Of a stretch of DNA of 30,838 bases, positions 24,154 through 30,838 are shown piece after piece. Source of the stretch: CAXRGH01 sp964230195 (GTDB lineage: Bacteria > Pseudomonadota > Gammaproteobacteria > Enterobacterales > Alteromonadaceae); assembly GCA_964230195.1 (NCBI GenBank), contig CAXRGH010000028.1:1-30838 (forward strand). Reading direction: 5' to 3'. The translations under genes and the position numbers were made by a program. Numbering within the stretch: position 1 is the stretch's first letter; every line of letters begins with the position of its first letter. Below the pieces are notes generated by a model, which saw only the letters and a program-made list of their open reading frames with translations, searched no databases and was not told the DNA's origin.

Positions 24154-24927
24154 TTAAGGGGATTCGCTTTGAACAATTGCCAACGCCTGCTCTTTTAATA
24201 GGCTTGCGATTAGTGCCTGCCCCTGATTGAAAAGGACAGCAATTTCAACCTCGGGAAGCTGTCGAGCCAAACGTTCAATGAGTGATTGAATTGTTAAATG
24301 AGGTTGCTCAGTTAAAGGCAGTAGTAGTGTATAGAGAATGAGATTAATCTGTTTGAAAATCACCTCATCGTGGCTGTCACGAAACACTAAGTAACATGAA
24401 CTAGTTTCACTGGGCTGGGTAGGTTGGTAGCTATAACTGATCTGATGAACGGGATAATCATATTGCAATAAACGAGCCGATGGAACCAATTCGACGGACA
24501 TAGTGTTGGAAATTATATCTGTCTGCTCTTGCCAGTACCGGCCGTTGACTTCGCCACTATCGACACTAACATCAAGCTCAATCCACTCATAGTGAACAAG
24601 CGCTTTCAAAAAATCGGGCTCAGAAGGGCCAGGTAGATACTCTTGGTTGACGAAATCTACAAACTGCTGACTAATATCGATAAAGTACGGACTTGAACAT
24701 TGATAATCTTTGAAAAATCGTCGCACAAGGCTATTCCATTCAGAGTCATCGTACAAGGTCCGTAACACTGGGAACGCACCTTCGATAAAGCCTTTGATGT
24801 TATTGAACAGCAAGTCGTTATAGATGGTCATCCTTCGTCGCTCTACCTGTGTTGGTAAGGGGCTATCATCAGGATTTCTAATATGACGAACAAATTCGTC
24901 TTGAGTCGCTTTTAGCCGACTAGTCAT
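24154..24927 (-). CDS. hvfC: HvfC/BufC-type RiPP maturation partner (DUF2063)
   Basis: A 257-aa protein with the DUF2063 domain at the N terminus ('TQDEFVRHIRNPDDSPLP', 'ERRRMTIYNDLLFNNIKGFIEGAFPVLRTLY'), which acts as the recognition partner of DUF692 enzymes and binds the precursor leader. The middle holds 'FKDYQCSSPYFIDISQQFVDFV' and 'PDFLKALVHYEWIELDVSV', also typical. I choose ATG 24927, which overlaps the hvfB stop by 8 bases and has GGAAG 5 bases upstream; the longest frame reaches further into hvfB. Overlap means coupled translation and equal amounts of both partners. Symbol by analogy with Haemophilus hvfABC. Confidence 0.88.
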   Translation of the reverse strand: MTSRLKATQDEFVRHIRNPDDSPLPTQVERRRMTIYNDLLFNNIKGFIEGAFPVLRTLYDDSEWNSLVRRFFKDYQCSSPYFIDISQQFVDFVNQEYLPGPSEPDFLKALVHYEWIELDVSVDSGEVNGRYWQEQTDIISNTMSVELVPSARLLQYDYPVHQISYSYQPTQPSETSSCYLVFRDSHDEVIFKQINLILYTLLLPLTEQPHLTIQSLIERLARQLPEVEIAVLFNQGQALIASLLKEQALAIVQSESP

Positions 24928-25741
24928 AGCTGCTTCCATCACTGTATCGATTTTGAATGGTCTTGATTTGCGAGACCTCATCCAGTAATTGCTCTAAAGG
25001 CGGTATATTAAAATCCCGCTCTAACAGAGTAGGCATCACCCCATGAATACGATAGACGTTTTCCAACAGATTCCACACCTCATTGCAAACCGGTGCACCA
25101 TGAGTATCAACTAGGAGATCAGGCTCTTCCTGAAAATGTCCGGCTATATGAAGATAACGTATTTTTTCGGTGGGAATAGCCTTAATAAATTCAACGGGGT
25201 CGTAGCAATGATTAATCGAATTGACGTAAACGTTATTGACATCAAGCAATAATTCACAGTCTGCGCCATCAATAACTCCGAGTGTAAAGTCTACTTCTGA
25301 CATCGCTCGGTCTGGTGCACAGTAATAGGAGGCGTTTTCAAGAACTAGTCGGCGTTGAAGCAGGTCTTGGACTCGCTTAATCCGGTCAATGGTATGTTGC
25401 ATTGCCTCCTCGGTAAATGGGATCGGAAGTAGATCATAGAGATGACCTTGATGGGAACAATAGCTGAGGTGCTCGCTGTACTCCTTGACCTGATGACGCT
25501 CGATAAATTCTTTAACCTTTGTAATAAAGTCTTCATCCAATGGATCGGTACTTCCAATGGATAACGACAAACCGTGACAATACAGTGTATGGCTTTTAGA
25601 AAATTTTGATAACTGCTTCGAGTATTTCCCCCCCAATGTCATCCAGTTTTCAGGAGCGACCTCCCAAAAATCCACAATTGACGTATCAACTGTGTCAAGT
25701 TCTAAAAACATTTCACGGCGTAAGCCAAGACCAACAGACAT
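24920..25741 (-). CDS. hvfB: HvfB/MbnB-family multinuclear non-haem iron oxidase (MNIO, DUF692)
   Basis: A DUF692 enzyme of the MNIO family, which uses a two- or three-iron centre and oxygen to modify cysteines in ribosomal peptides (to oxazolone/thioamide or thiooxazole-type groups). The 273-aa TIM barrel shows the whole family signature: 'FWEVAPENWM' (25-34), 'CHGLSLSIGS' (His56), 'YSEHLSY' (Glu90, His91), 'LVLENASYY' (Glu135), 'LLLDVNNVYVNSINH' (Asp167), 'LHIAGH' (His198, His202), 'DTHG' (Asp212, His214) and 'LLERDFNIP' (Glu241, Asp243). Start ATG 25741 has AAGGA 5 bases upstream, directly after a terminator hairpin; the longer frame would start inside that hairpin. Its substrate is most likely HvfA just upstream. 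Confidence 0.94.
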   Translation of the reverse strand: MSVGLGLRREMFLELDTVDTSIVDFWEVAPENWMTLGGKYSKQLSKFSKSHTLYCHGLSLSIGSTDPLDEDFITKVKEFIERHQVKEYSEHLSYCSHQGHLYDLLPIPFTEEAMQHTIDRIKRVQDLLQRRLVLENASYYCAPDRAMSEVDFTLGVIDGADCELLLDVNNVYVNSINHCYDPVEFIKAIPTEKIRYLHIAGHFQEEPDLLVDTHGAPVCNEVWNLLENVYRIHGVMPTLLERDFNIPPLEQLLDEVSQIKTIQNRYSDGSSYD

Positions 25742-25751
25742 ACTTATCCTT

Positions 25752-25777
25752 AAAAAAAGAGTGCCATCAGGCACTCT
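25752..25777 (-). terminator. Terminator between hvfA and hvfB
   Basis: AGAGTGCC-TGAT-GGCACTCT followed by T6-7 on the minus strand, placed between the hvfA stop and the ribosome site of hvfB (AAGGA directly after the T-run). It is a full intrinsic terminator that only some RNA polymerase would pass, giving more precursor than enzyme. Confidence 0.85.
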
Positions 25778-25799
25778 GACAAGCTTTTAATTTGCAATA

Positions 25800-26177
25800 C
25801 TAGTGAGAGCCACCGCATTTGCCTTCGCCACACTTGCCCTCTTTCGCAGCTTTTTTACCACCGCATTTACCTTCGCCGCACTTGCCTTCTTTGGCTACTT
25901 TTTTACCGCCGCATTTACCCTCGCCGCATTTTCCTTCCTTGGACGCTTTTTTTCCGCCACATTTGCCTTCACCGCACTTACCTTCCTTGGATGCTTTCTT
26001 TCCGCCACACTTGCCTTCACCGCACTTACCCTCACCACATTTACCTTCTGAAGCTGTTTGCTCATAGCCAGACGACAATGTATCCATAGTAAATAAATTT
26101 GCTGAGGCTGGGGTTGATAATGTCGCTGCGCCGAGAACAACGCCGCCTATTGCGGTTACAAGTTTATTTGATTTCAT
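25800..26177 (-). CDS. hvfA: HvfA-type RiPP precursor with 11 EGKCG motifs
   Basis: A 125-aa secreted precursor. The signal peptide is 1-26 ('LSTPASA' then Asn27), followed by a short spacer. Residues 44-122 are an array of 11 EGKCG motifs. All eleven cysteines of the protein lie in it (47, 52, 57, 68, 73, 84, 89, 100, 105, 116, 121). After one extra copy, pairs recur every 16 residues as EGKCGEGKCGGKK followed by A-S-K, V-A-K or A-A-K. In Haemophilus HvfA and Caulobacter bufferins, cysteines of such motifs are modified by the DUF692 enzyme and bind copper or related metals in the envelope. AAGGA lies 7 bases before ATG 26177. The 71-base stretch upstream shows no promoter I can name. Confidence 0.93.
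   Translation of the reverse strand: MKSNKLVTAIGGVVLGAATLSTPASANLFTMDTLSSGYEQTASEGKCGEGKCGEGKCGGKKASKEGKCGEGKCGGKKASKEGKCGEGKCGGKKVAKEGKCGEGKCGGKKAAKEGKCGEGKCGGSH
25812..26048 (-). repeat. EGKCG-coding tandem array (48-base period)
   Basis: A region of hvfA with period 48 bases (16 codons), five paired units plus one extra 15-base unit at the 5' end. Units differ by a few silent and Ala/Ser/Val changes, so they are not fresh copies. Copy number could vary by unequal recombination. Confidence 0.9.
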
Positions 26178-26250
26178 ATCTTTTTCCTTATTAAGTCAAC
26201 GTTCTGCAATACTAGACAGTGAAGGGGAGAAATTTATTTCATTTAGACTA

Positions 26251-26277
26251 AAAAAAAGCTCCGTTAGGAGCTTTTTT
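26251..26277 (-). terminator. Terminator of the TonB2 operon
   Basis: AGCTCC-TAAC-GGAGCT on the minus strand with A6 before and T8 after. It ends the ttpC-exbB-exbD-tonB-TPR transcript and isolates the hvf genes, so hvfA must have its own promoter in 26178-26250. Confidence 0.9.
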
Positions 26278-26289
26278 CACAAATGATGG

Positions 26290-27615
26290 TTATTTCGTAT
26301 AACTTATCTTTCGGTTATCCATCTTACGTTCAATGTAAGGTTTCCAACCAGATGCTGTTCGCTTACCGTCTTTAAACTCTTTTGCGCGCTTTACGTACTT
26401 GTGAGCCTCTGCAAACTTATTCTGATAAAAATAAGCTTCCATTATTGCCAAGTTAATTGCACCTTGCTTTTTAGAACCTGAAGCAATTGCGTTTTTCAAC
26501 GCGGGTACCGCTTTAGAGTAATCTTCCGCCATCAGCAACAAAGTACCTTGCTTACGGTAGGTGTCCGATTCTTTGGTGATATCGGCCTGTTTTCCGTAAT
26601 ATTTTGCGGCAGACTTAAAGTCTTTTGACTGGTGAAAAGAATTTGCTAGGGAACCATACAGTTTGTCATCAGCTTCAATTAAGCCTGACTTCATATGCTT
26701 CTCAAGGGTCTTACCGGCAAAATATGGCATATCATTGGTTGAATATAATTGAGACAAACCCTTATAGTGATTTGAAGTTTCAAGGAAACCTCTCAACTCT
26801 GCCATTTGATAAGTCGACAACGCACGCTGATAGTCCTCAGTCTGCATATAGAACGCACCAAGCATGGTCCACCATTTACCGTCATCAGGGAAAACGCGAA
26901 CCAACTCTTCGGCGACTTTCAATGCATTTTTGTACTGCTTACGTTCGTTATACGATTGCAACTTCAACTGGTAAGGCAAAGGTTTGATCTTCGCTTTATC
27001 AGTATATTTAATAGAAAGATCAGCAGGCTTTATCACCTCCGGATACTTCTCCATTTCATAATATGCCGTTGCGATACGCGCATAAATGACGCCATCGTTC
27101 TTACAAGTAAAGTCAAGCCATTGATTATAGTAACCGATTGACTTCTCATATTTACCCAACATGATATGCAAATCAGCAACTAACTTTAACGTGTTAGCAT
27201 GCTCTGCATCATTCAAGAATTTCTGCGATACCGAGGGCACTAAGTATTTCAGTGATTCCTCAGCTCCACCCTCTTTTGATGCGACGAGTTGACCTAGAAA
27301 TTGATTAACATAAGCACGGTCAAAACCTTCTTCCGTTTTTATATCTTTCAATATGGTGATAGCACCTTCGAGATCTTCAGCCTGATACGCTTCAAAGGCT
27401 TTCTGAACTTTCTTACCAGCTCTCTCACCAACTAAGTTAGTTTTACCAGGTTTGTATCCTGCACAAAGCACTGGCGGCTGATAAGTAGACTTTTTCGCCT
27501 TCTTCTTTTGCTTTTCCTGAGCATTTGCGCTGGAGGCTAAAGCAACGACCACTACGAACGTGCCAAAACCCTTCAATAACATTGACATTATTCTATTCAT
27601 ACCTTTGCTCATCAT
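26290..27615 (-). CDS. TPR-repeat protein of the TonB2 cluster
   Basis: A 441-aa exported protein, last gene of the TonB2 operon. A signal peptide (hydrophobic stretch about 10-32, 'ALASSANAQ') is followed by a lysine-rich stretch ('EKQKKKAKKS'). Then come several tetratricopeptide-like repeats ('AFEAYQAEDLEGAITILKDI', 'KYEKSIGYYNQWLDF', 'ALKVAEELVRVFPDDGKWWTML', 'YQRALSTYQMAEL' and others). TPR proteins at this place are known from vibrio-type TonB2 clusters; the exact role is not defined. It overlaps the tonB stop by 4 bases (ATGA). Confidence 0.87.
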   Translation of the reverse strand: MMSKGMNRIMSMLLKGFGTFVVVVALASSANAQEKQKKKAKKSTYQPPVLCAGYKPGKTNLVGERAGKKVQKAFEAYQAEDLEGAITILKDIKTEEGFDRAYVNQFLGQLVASKEGGAEESLKYLVPSVSQKFLNDAEHANTLKLVADLHIMLGKYEKSIGYYNQWLDFTCKNDGVIYARIATAYYEMEKYPEVIKPADLSIKYTDKAKIKPLPYQLKLQSYNERKQYKNALKVAEELVRVFPDDGKWWTMLGAFYMQTEDYQRALSTYQMAELRGFLETSNHYKGLSQLYSTNDMPYFAGKTLEKHMKSGLIEADDKLYGSLANSFHQSKDFKSAAKYYGKQADITKESDTYRKQGTLLLMAEDYSKAVPALKNAIASGSKKQGAINLAIMEAYFYQNKFAEAHKYVKRAKEFKDGKRTASGWKPYIERKMDNRKISYTK

Positions 27616-28220
27616 GATTTCTCCAGTGAGAAGTCAAGCTGTACTTTTTGGTTGAACTGCTTAACCGGTTGACCTTCTTCGATGCGAGGCTTGTATTTCC
27701 ACTTTTTCAGTGCACGTACTGCTTCACGGTCGAATATGCGGCGTGGTTGTGATTCGATTACCTTCACGTCTTCAACACCACCAGCTTCATTGATAGTAAA
27801 TGAAAGTTTTACCCATCCTTCTCTACCATCTCGTGCTGCTTGAATCGGATACTTAGGATCGATCCGTACAATCGGTGTTGCCTCTCCGTCCTGACGCATT
27901 GCTCCTGGACCAGAAATTTCAATCTCAGGACCATCCATTGAAAGATCCATTGACATATTAATATCTGCACTCGGATCACTTGTGTCCGGCTCTACTGGCT
28001 CAAGCTTTGGAGGCTCGGGCGGCGGTGGCGGCGGCGGTGGTGGAGTCGGCTTTATAGCGTCTATGTTCGAGTCATTATCGGGCATAACGATATCAATAAC
28101 CGGCGAAGGAGGCCCCTTCTCCGGTGGACGACCGGAGTTGGCTATTAGAGTTGCCATCAACACAAATAGACCAAATGTAACTGCACCACCAACAAGTAAT
28201 GAAACTATTAGTCGTAACAT
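27612..28220 (-). CDS. tonB2: TonB2-type energy transducer
   Basis: TonB carries the proton-motive force from ExbB/ExbD to outer-membrane receptors. The 202-aa protein (start ATG 28220, AAGG 9 bases upstream; ATG 28229 is possible) has an N-terminal membrane anchor ('LRLIVSLLVGGAVTFGLFVLMATLI'), a short Pro-rich spacer with nine prolines in a row (60-68), and a C-terminal TonB domain ('YPIQAARDGREGWVKLSFTI', 'AVRALKKWKYKPRIEEG'). The short spacer fits the TonB2 class. It sits between ExbD and the TPR gene with coupling overlaps. Confidence 0.93.
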   Translation of the reverse strand: MLRLIVSLLVGGAVTFGLFVLMATLIANSGRPPEKGPPSPVIDIVMPDNDSNIDAIKPTPPPPPPPPPEPPKLEPVEPDTSDPSADINMSMDLSMDGPEIEISGPGAMRQDGEATPIVRIDPKYPIQAARDGREGWVKLSFTINEAGGVEDVKVIESQPRRIFDREAVRALKKWKYKPRIEEGQPVKQFNQKVQLDFSLEKS

Positions 28221-28221
28221 A

Positions 28222-28623
28222 TTAGTCATCCTTAGCGGCGATTGATATACGATCTATCCCTGCTGCTTTCACTTGATCCATGACTTCAACCATAACCCCA
28301 TGTTCTGCCTTCACATCACCTTGTAGGATTACAATATCCGTTGGTTGCTCTGCAAGTAGACGTTCTAAGTTAGCGCGAACACGCTCAATGTCTACCATAC
28401 GCTTATCCATCCAAATTTCACCACGCTCATTGATAGCGATGAAAATATTGGCTTTCTTCTGTTTTGTTGCTTGAGCAGCCTTCGGTTTGATTACCTCAAT
28501 ACCAGCTTCTTTAACGAACGATGTTGTTACGATAAAGAAAATCAACATGATGAATACGATGTCTAGCATCGGCGTCATATCAATTGCTGCTTCTTCTTCT
28601 TCTTTACGATGTTTACGAGCCAT
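28222..28623 (-). CDS. exbD2: ExbD2 biopolymer transport protein
   Basis: A 133-aa ExbD: basic and acidic N terminus, one membrane helix with Asp21 ('DMTPMLDIVFIMLIFFIV') for proton flow, and a periplasmic domain. Part of the TtpC/ExbB2/ExbD2/TonB2 complex at the inner membrane. 10 bases after exbB2; the tonB2 ATG comes 1 base after its stop. It is a close paralogue of the orphan at 8476-8874. Confidence 0.95.
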   Translation of the reverse strand: MARKHRKEEEEAAIDMTPMLDIVFIMLIFFIVTTSFVKEAGIEVIKPKAAQATKQKKANIFIAINERGEIWMDKRMVDIERVRANLERLLAEQPTDIVILQGDVKAEHGVMVEVMDQVKAAGIDRISIAAKDD

Positions 28624-28633
28624 AATAATCTCT

Positions 28634-29158
28634 CTAGTGGTGTGGCAGACTATCGATTAGCTTCTCGCGGGCCATTTTGATTTTTGATTCTAAGCGAGAG
28701 CTAAAAAATACGCCTGACAGCGCTGCAACCATTCCCGCCATAGTTGGGATAGTTGCCATTGAAATACCTGATGCCATAAGGCGCGGATTACTTGTCCCCT
28801 GTACTGCCATAATTTCAAATACGGCAATCATACCTGTTACGGTTCCAAGCAATCCAATTAACGGACACATAGCGACGAGTGTTTTAATTAATAACAATCG
28901 ACTACTCAATTGATCCGATGCATCAGAAATCCATGCGTCACGAATTCTATGCGCATACCAAGACGTGGTATCTTTACGTGCATCCCAATCCGCAATAATC
29001 TGATTGCGGATTTTAGGAAACTCACTGTTAAGAAACCAGAAGCGCTCAATCATCAGTATCCACATCAAAAAGAGCGCCGCGGCGACAACATACAGTACGT
29101 CGCCACCAGTAGCGATAAAGTCCCTGACAGTTTCGTATAGTTCTATCAGGTAAAGCAT
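28634..29158 (-). CDS. exbB2: ExbB2 (MotA/TolQ/ExbB proton channel family)
   Basis: A 174-aa protein with three membrane segments ('ATGGDVLYVVAAALFLMWILMI', 'IKTLVAMCPLIGLLGTVTGMIAVF' and 'ASGISMATIPTMAGMVAALSGVF'). The last two hold the family signature ('PLIGLLGTVTGM'). Start ATG 29158 lies 1 base after the TtpC stop, with GGAG 10 bases upstream; the longer frame reaches into ttpC and is not used. It forms the proton channel with ExbD2. Confidence 0.95.
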   Translation of the reverse strand: MLYLIELYETVRDFIATGGDVLYVVAAALFLMWILMIERFWFLNSEFPKIRNQIIADWDARKDTTSWYAHRIRDAWISDASDQLSSRLLLIKTLVAMCPLIGLLGTVTGMIAVFEIMAVQGTSNPRLMASGISMATIPTMAGMVAALSGVFFSSRLESKIKMAREKLIDSLPHH

Positions 29159-29159
29159 A

Positions 29160-30512
29160 TTACGCGTTCTCCGACTCAGCATGAGCCGCGACAATGCCAG
29201 CAGTTTGCTCATCTAAGATATGAACAATTGACTTGCTACGGCCTGCAACGATGCTGTGTAGTAGGATAAGCGGAAGTGCTGCGATAATACCTTGCGCAGT
29301 GGTTACCAATGCCATTGAAATACTGCCGGCCATCAGTTTAGGGTCACCAGTACCAAACAGTGTTATTGATTGGAAGGTGTTAATCATACCAATTACGGTA
29401 CCAAGTAGACCAAGCAATGGAGCGATAGCAGATAGGATCTTGATTAGGTTGATACCTGACTCAATCTTAGGCATTTCTCGCAAGATAGCTTCGTCAAGCT
29501 TAAGTTCTAAGTTTTCAGCGTCAGCTTGCTTGTTCTCATGATAAACGGCAAGAATACGGCCAAGTGGGTTTTTGCTGCTCGGGTTTGAAGTGTTTGCGAG
29601 TTGCTTACGAATCGCGCCACCCATTGAGCTTAATTGAACTATTTTATACAGAGCAATCAACAAACCAAGCAAGAACATTGCCGTAATCACATAACCAGGT
29701 AATCCACCTGCGTGATAACGATCCATTAATGTTGCTTTCGCAGTTAACAGTCCCAAAATGGTGCCCTGTGACGGGTCAAGATAAACGGGAACAACACCAG
29801 ATGTGTTTCCACCAAAACCTTGAGCTGTAGAGGTTTGGAATCCATCAGGCTGACGACCTAGCGGACGTACCTGACCTGTTTCATCATCATAAACTAGATA
29901 ACCCTGTTCACCCACGAGGTTAAAGGTACCGATACGAACAACTTCCTGCTCTTTAGAACCGCCTTCAAGACTAACAACTTCAGTAGTAAAGCGTGATACC
30001 TTACCTGACTCAGTCATTTCAGTTTGCATAGCAATCCAAAGTTCTTCTAATTCAGCAATCGTTGGAAGTTTACTTGATTCGCTTGCCATCTTAGCTAGTA
30101 GAGTGCCACGGCCAGGATACTGAGCACTAACGACAGATCCAGAAATACGACCAAATGCTTCGGCTGATGCTTGACGAGTTACACCAAACATTTCACCAAG
30201 AGTACCAACAGCAGCGTCTAACTCTTGCGTTTTCTCACTGATGGTAGTTACGTTATCTTGGAATTGCTTAGTTAAGCGGTCACCGCGCTCTTCTTGCGCC
30301 TTGAACTCAGCTTGCGCACGCTTCAAAAGCGCTTGCTTATCAGAACGAGCAGCTAAAAACTCAGCCTCGCGTTGTTTATTAATACGCACTTGAGATGCGC
30401 GATTCTGTTTTACTTGTTCAAGTAACTTGTCTAATGAATCAGACGCTTGAACTGGGCTTGTGCTCAATGCAACAGCTGCAGTGAACAAAATTGAAGATAC
30501 AATCTTTTTCAT
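29160..30512 (-). CDS. ttpC: TtpC-like protein (periplasmic coiled coil plus ExbB/TolQ domain)
   Basis: TtpC is the fourth component of vibrio-type TonB2 systems. The 450-aa protein has a signal peptide (1-23), a long periplasmic part with a coiled coil (about 28-100), a membrane helix near 275-295 ('YVITAMFLLGLLIALYKIV') and the ExbB/TolQ-type domain at the C terminus ('IKILSAIAPLLGLLGTVIGMINTF', 'AGSISMALVTTAQGIIAALPLILLHSI'). Start ATG 30512 has GGAG 8 bases upstream, formed by the end of the preceding gene. exbB2 follows at once. Confidence 0.92.
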   Translation of the reverse strand: MKKIVSSILFTAAVALSTSPVQASDSLDKLLEQVKQNRASQVRINKQREAEFLAARSDKQALLKRAQAEFKAQEERGDRLTKQFQDNVTTISEKTQELDAAVGTLGEMFGVTRQASAEAFGRISGSVVSAQYPGRGTLLAKMASESSKLPTIAELEELWIAMQTEMTESGKVSRFTTEVVSLEGGSKEQEVVRIGTFNLVGEQGYLVYDDETGQVRPLGRQPDGFQTSTAQGFGGNTSGVVPVYLDPSQGTILGLLTAKATLMDRYHAGGLPGYVITAMFLLGLLIALYKIVQLSSMGGAIRKQLANTSNPSSKNPLGRILAVYHENKQADAENLELKLDEAILREMPKIESGINLIKILSAIAPLLGLLGTVIGMINTFQSITLFGTGDPKLMAGSISMALVTTAQGIIAALPLILLHSIVAGRSKSIVHILDEQTAGIVAAHAESENA

Positions 30513-30517
30513 CGTGA

Positions 30518-30811
30518 TTACTCCGCTGCAACTACTGGTAGTTTAATAAGGTCAAATGGTGTGATTTTGTTTGCCATACGTACGGCTAATACGGCTGAAC
30601 TCAAGTATTCGTCACCCAATTCATCCCACTGACGTAATTCGTTATTCCAACGCCATGCGCTTTTTTGATCTAACGATACAGCAAGTAATACGGTACGACC
30701 TAAATTGAACTTATCAACGGTTACCTCAGTGCCATTAACATCAATCTTAGCAGTTTCAGATTTGATGGTGGAACCGTAAGCGTTTTCAATCTCGTACGCT
30801 TCAAGAACTAG
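30518..30811 (-). CDS. DUF3450-family periplasmic protein of the TonB2 cluster, 5' end missing
   Basis: The last 97 codons of a gene, ending with '...KLPVVAAE' and TAA at 30518. It shows 'YEIENAYGSTIKSETAKIDV', 'LGRTVLLAVSLDQKSAWRW' and 'AVRMANKITPFDLIKLPV', which fit the C terminus of DUF3450 proteins found upstream of TtpC in gammaproteobacteria. The true gene continues beyond the window; the frame is broken at 30812 by adapter sequence. The start of ttpC follows 5 bases after the stop. Confidence 0.87.
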   Translation of the reverse strand, partial: LVLEAYEIENAYGSTIKSETAKIDVNGTEVTVDKFNLGRTVLLAVSLDQKSAWRWNNELRQWDELGDEYLSSAVLAVRMANKITPFDLIKLPVVAAE

Positions 30812-30838
30812 AGATCGGAAGAGCGTCGTGTAGGGAAA
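30812..30838. other. Illumina adapter sequence at the contig end (artefact)
   Basis: The last 27 bases begin AGATCGGAAGAGC and continue as GTCGTGTAGGGAAA, the standard TruSeq adapter read-through. It is not genomic and should be trimmed; the window end is a contig end. Confidence 0.98.

Noticed and set aside
25742..25774. Longer hvfB start at 25774
   Set aside because: It would begin inside the terminator hairpin without a ribosome site, whereas ATG 25741 has AAGGA and matches the family N terminus.
25812..26048. CRISPR-like array
   Set aside because: Regular period is due to coding repeats in hvfA; there are no unique spacers and no cas genes.
25803..26140. Long open frames on both strands across the hvfA repeat region
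   Set aside because: They are shadows of the 48-base repeat, whose composition keeps several frames open; only the reading with a signal peptide and EGKCG motifs makes sense.

Overview
The window looks like one end of a chromosomal contig from a marine-type gammaproteobacterium, most likely of the Alteromonadales/Shewanella neighbourhood. The basis is the housekeeping order (fldB/xerD-dsbC-recJ; apt-dnaX-ybaB-recR-htpG-adk), a TtpC-type TonB2 cluster with a DUF3450 gene, a moderate GC content, and protein sequences close to those of gammaproteobacteria throughout. No tRNA, rRNA, insertion sequence, prophage or CRISPR array was seen. The last 27 bases (30812-30838) are Illumina adapter sequence, not genome.

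Layout. 1-6879 (minus strand) is a repair, cofactor and thiol block: xerD, dsbC, recJ, an unknown small gene, recO, pdxJ, acpS and rlmD (cut by the window edge). 7023-8874 (plus) carries fldB, a coupled HEXXH protein of the CLCA_X/LPD1 type, and an orphan exbD. 8906-11629 (minus) carries a YegS/DAGK-like lipid kinase, a YgjV-like membrane protein, a CheW-like small protein and trmN6. 11719-17026 is accessory: dipeptidyl peptidase IV (plus), an SDR oxidoreductase (minus), and a threonine/serine dehydratase coupled to a YHYH-domain lipoprotein (plus). 17110-23898 (minus) is the conserved apt-dnaX-ybaB-recR-htpG-adk block.

24154-26177 (minus) is an HvfABC/bufferin-type RiPP operon. It has a secreted precursor with 11 EGKCG motifs (HvfA), a DUF692 multinuclear non-haem iron oxidase (HvfB) and its DUF2063 partner (HvfC). 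A transcription terminator lies between the precursor and the enzymes, and a 40-aa membrane ORF lies downstream. 26290-30811 (minus) is the TonB2 energy-transduction operon: DUF3450 (partial), TtpC, ExbB2, ExbD2, TonB2 and a TPR protein.

How the parts work together. HvfB and HvfC are expected to modify the cysteines of HvfA, which is exported for copper or other metal buffering in the envelope. The Ttp/ExbB2/ExbD2/TonB2 complex energises outer-membrane receptors that are not in this window; the orphan ExbD at 8476 could exchange with the cluster's ExbD.

The most notable points are the HvfABC system with its regular repeat array and internal terminator; a run of ten A in dnaX, where slippage in either direction meets a stop at once and would give a gamma-like short form; the orphan ExbD paralogue; a good sigma-32-like promoter before htpG; and several coupled genes of unknown function.
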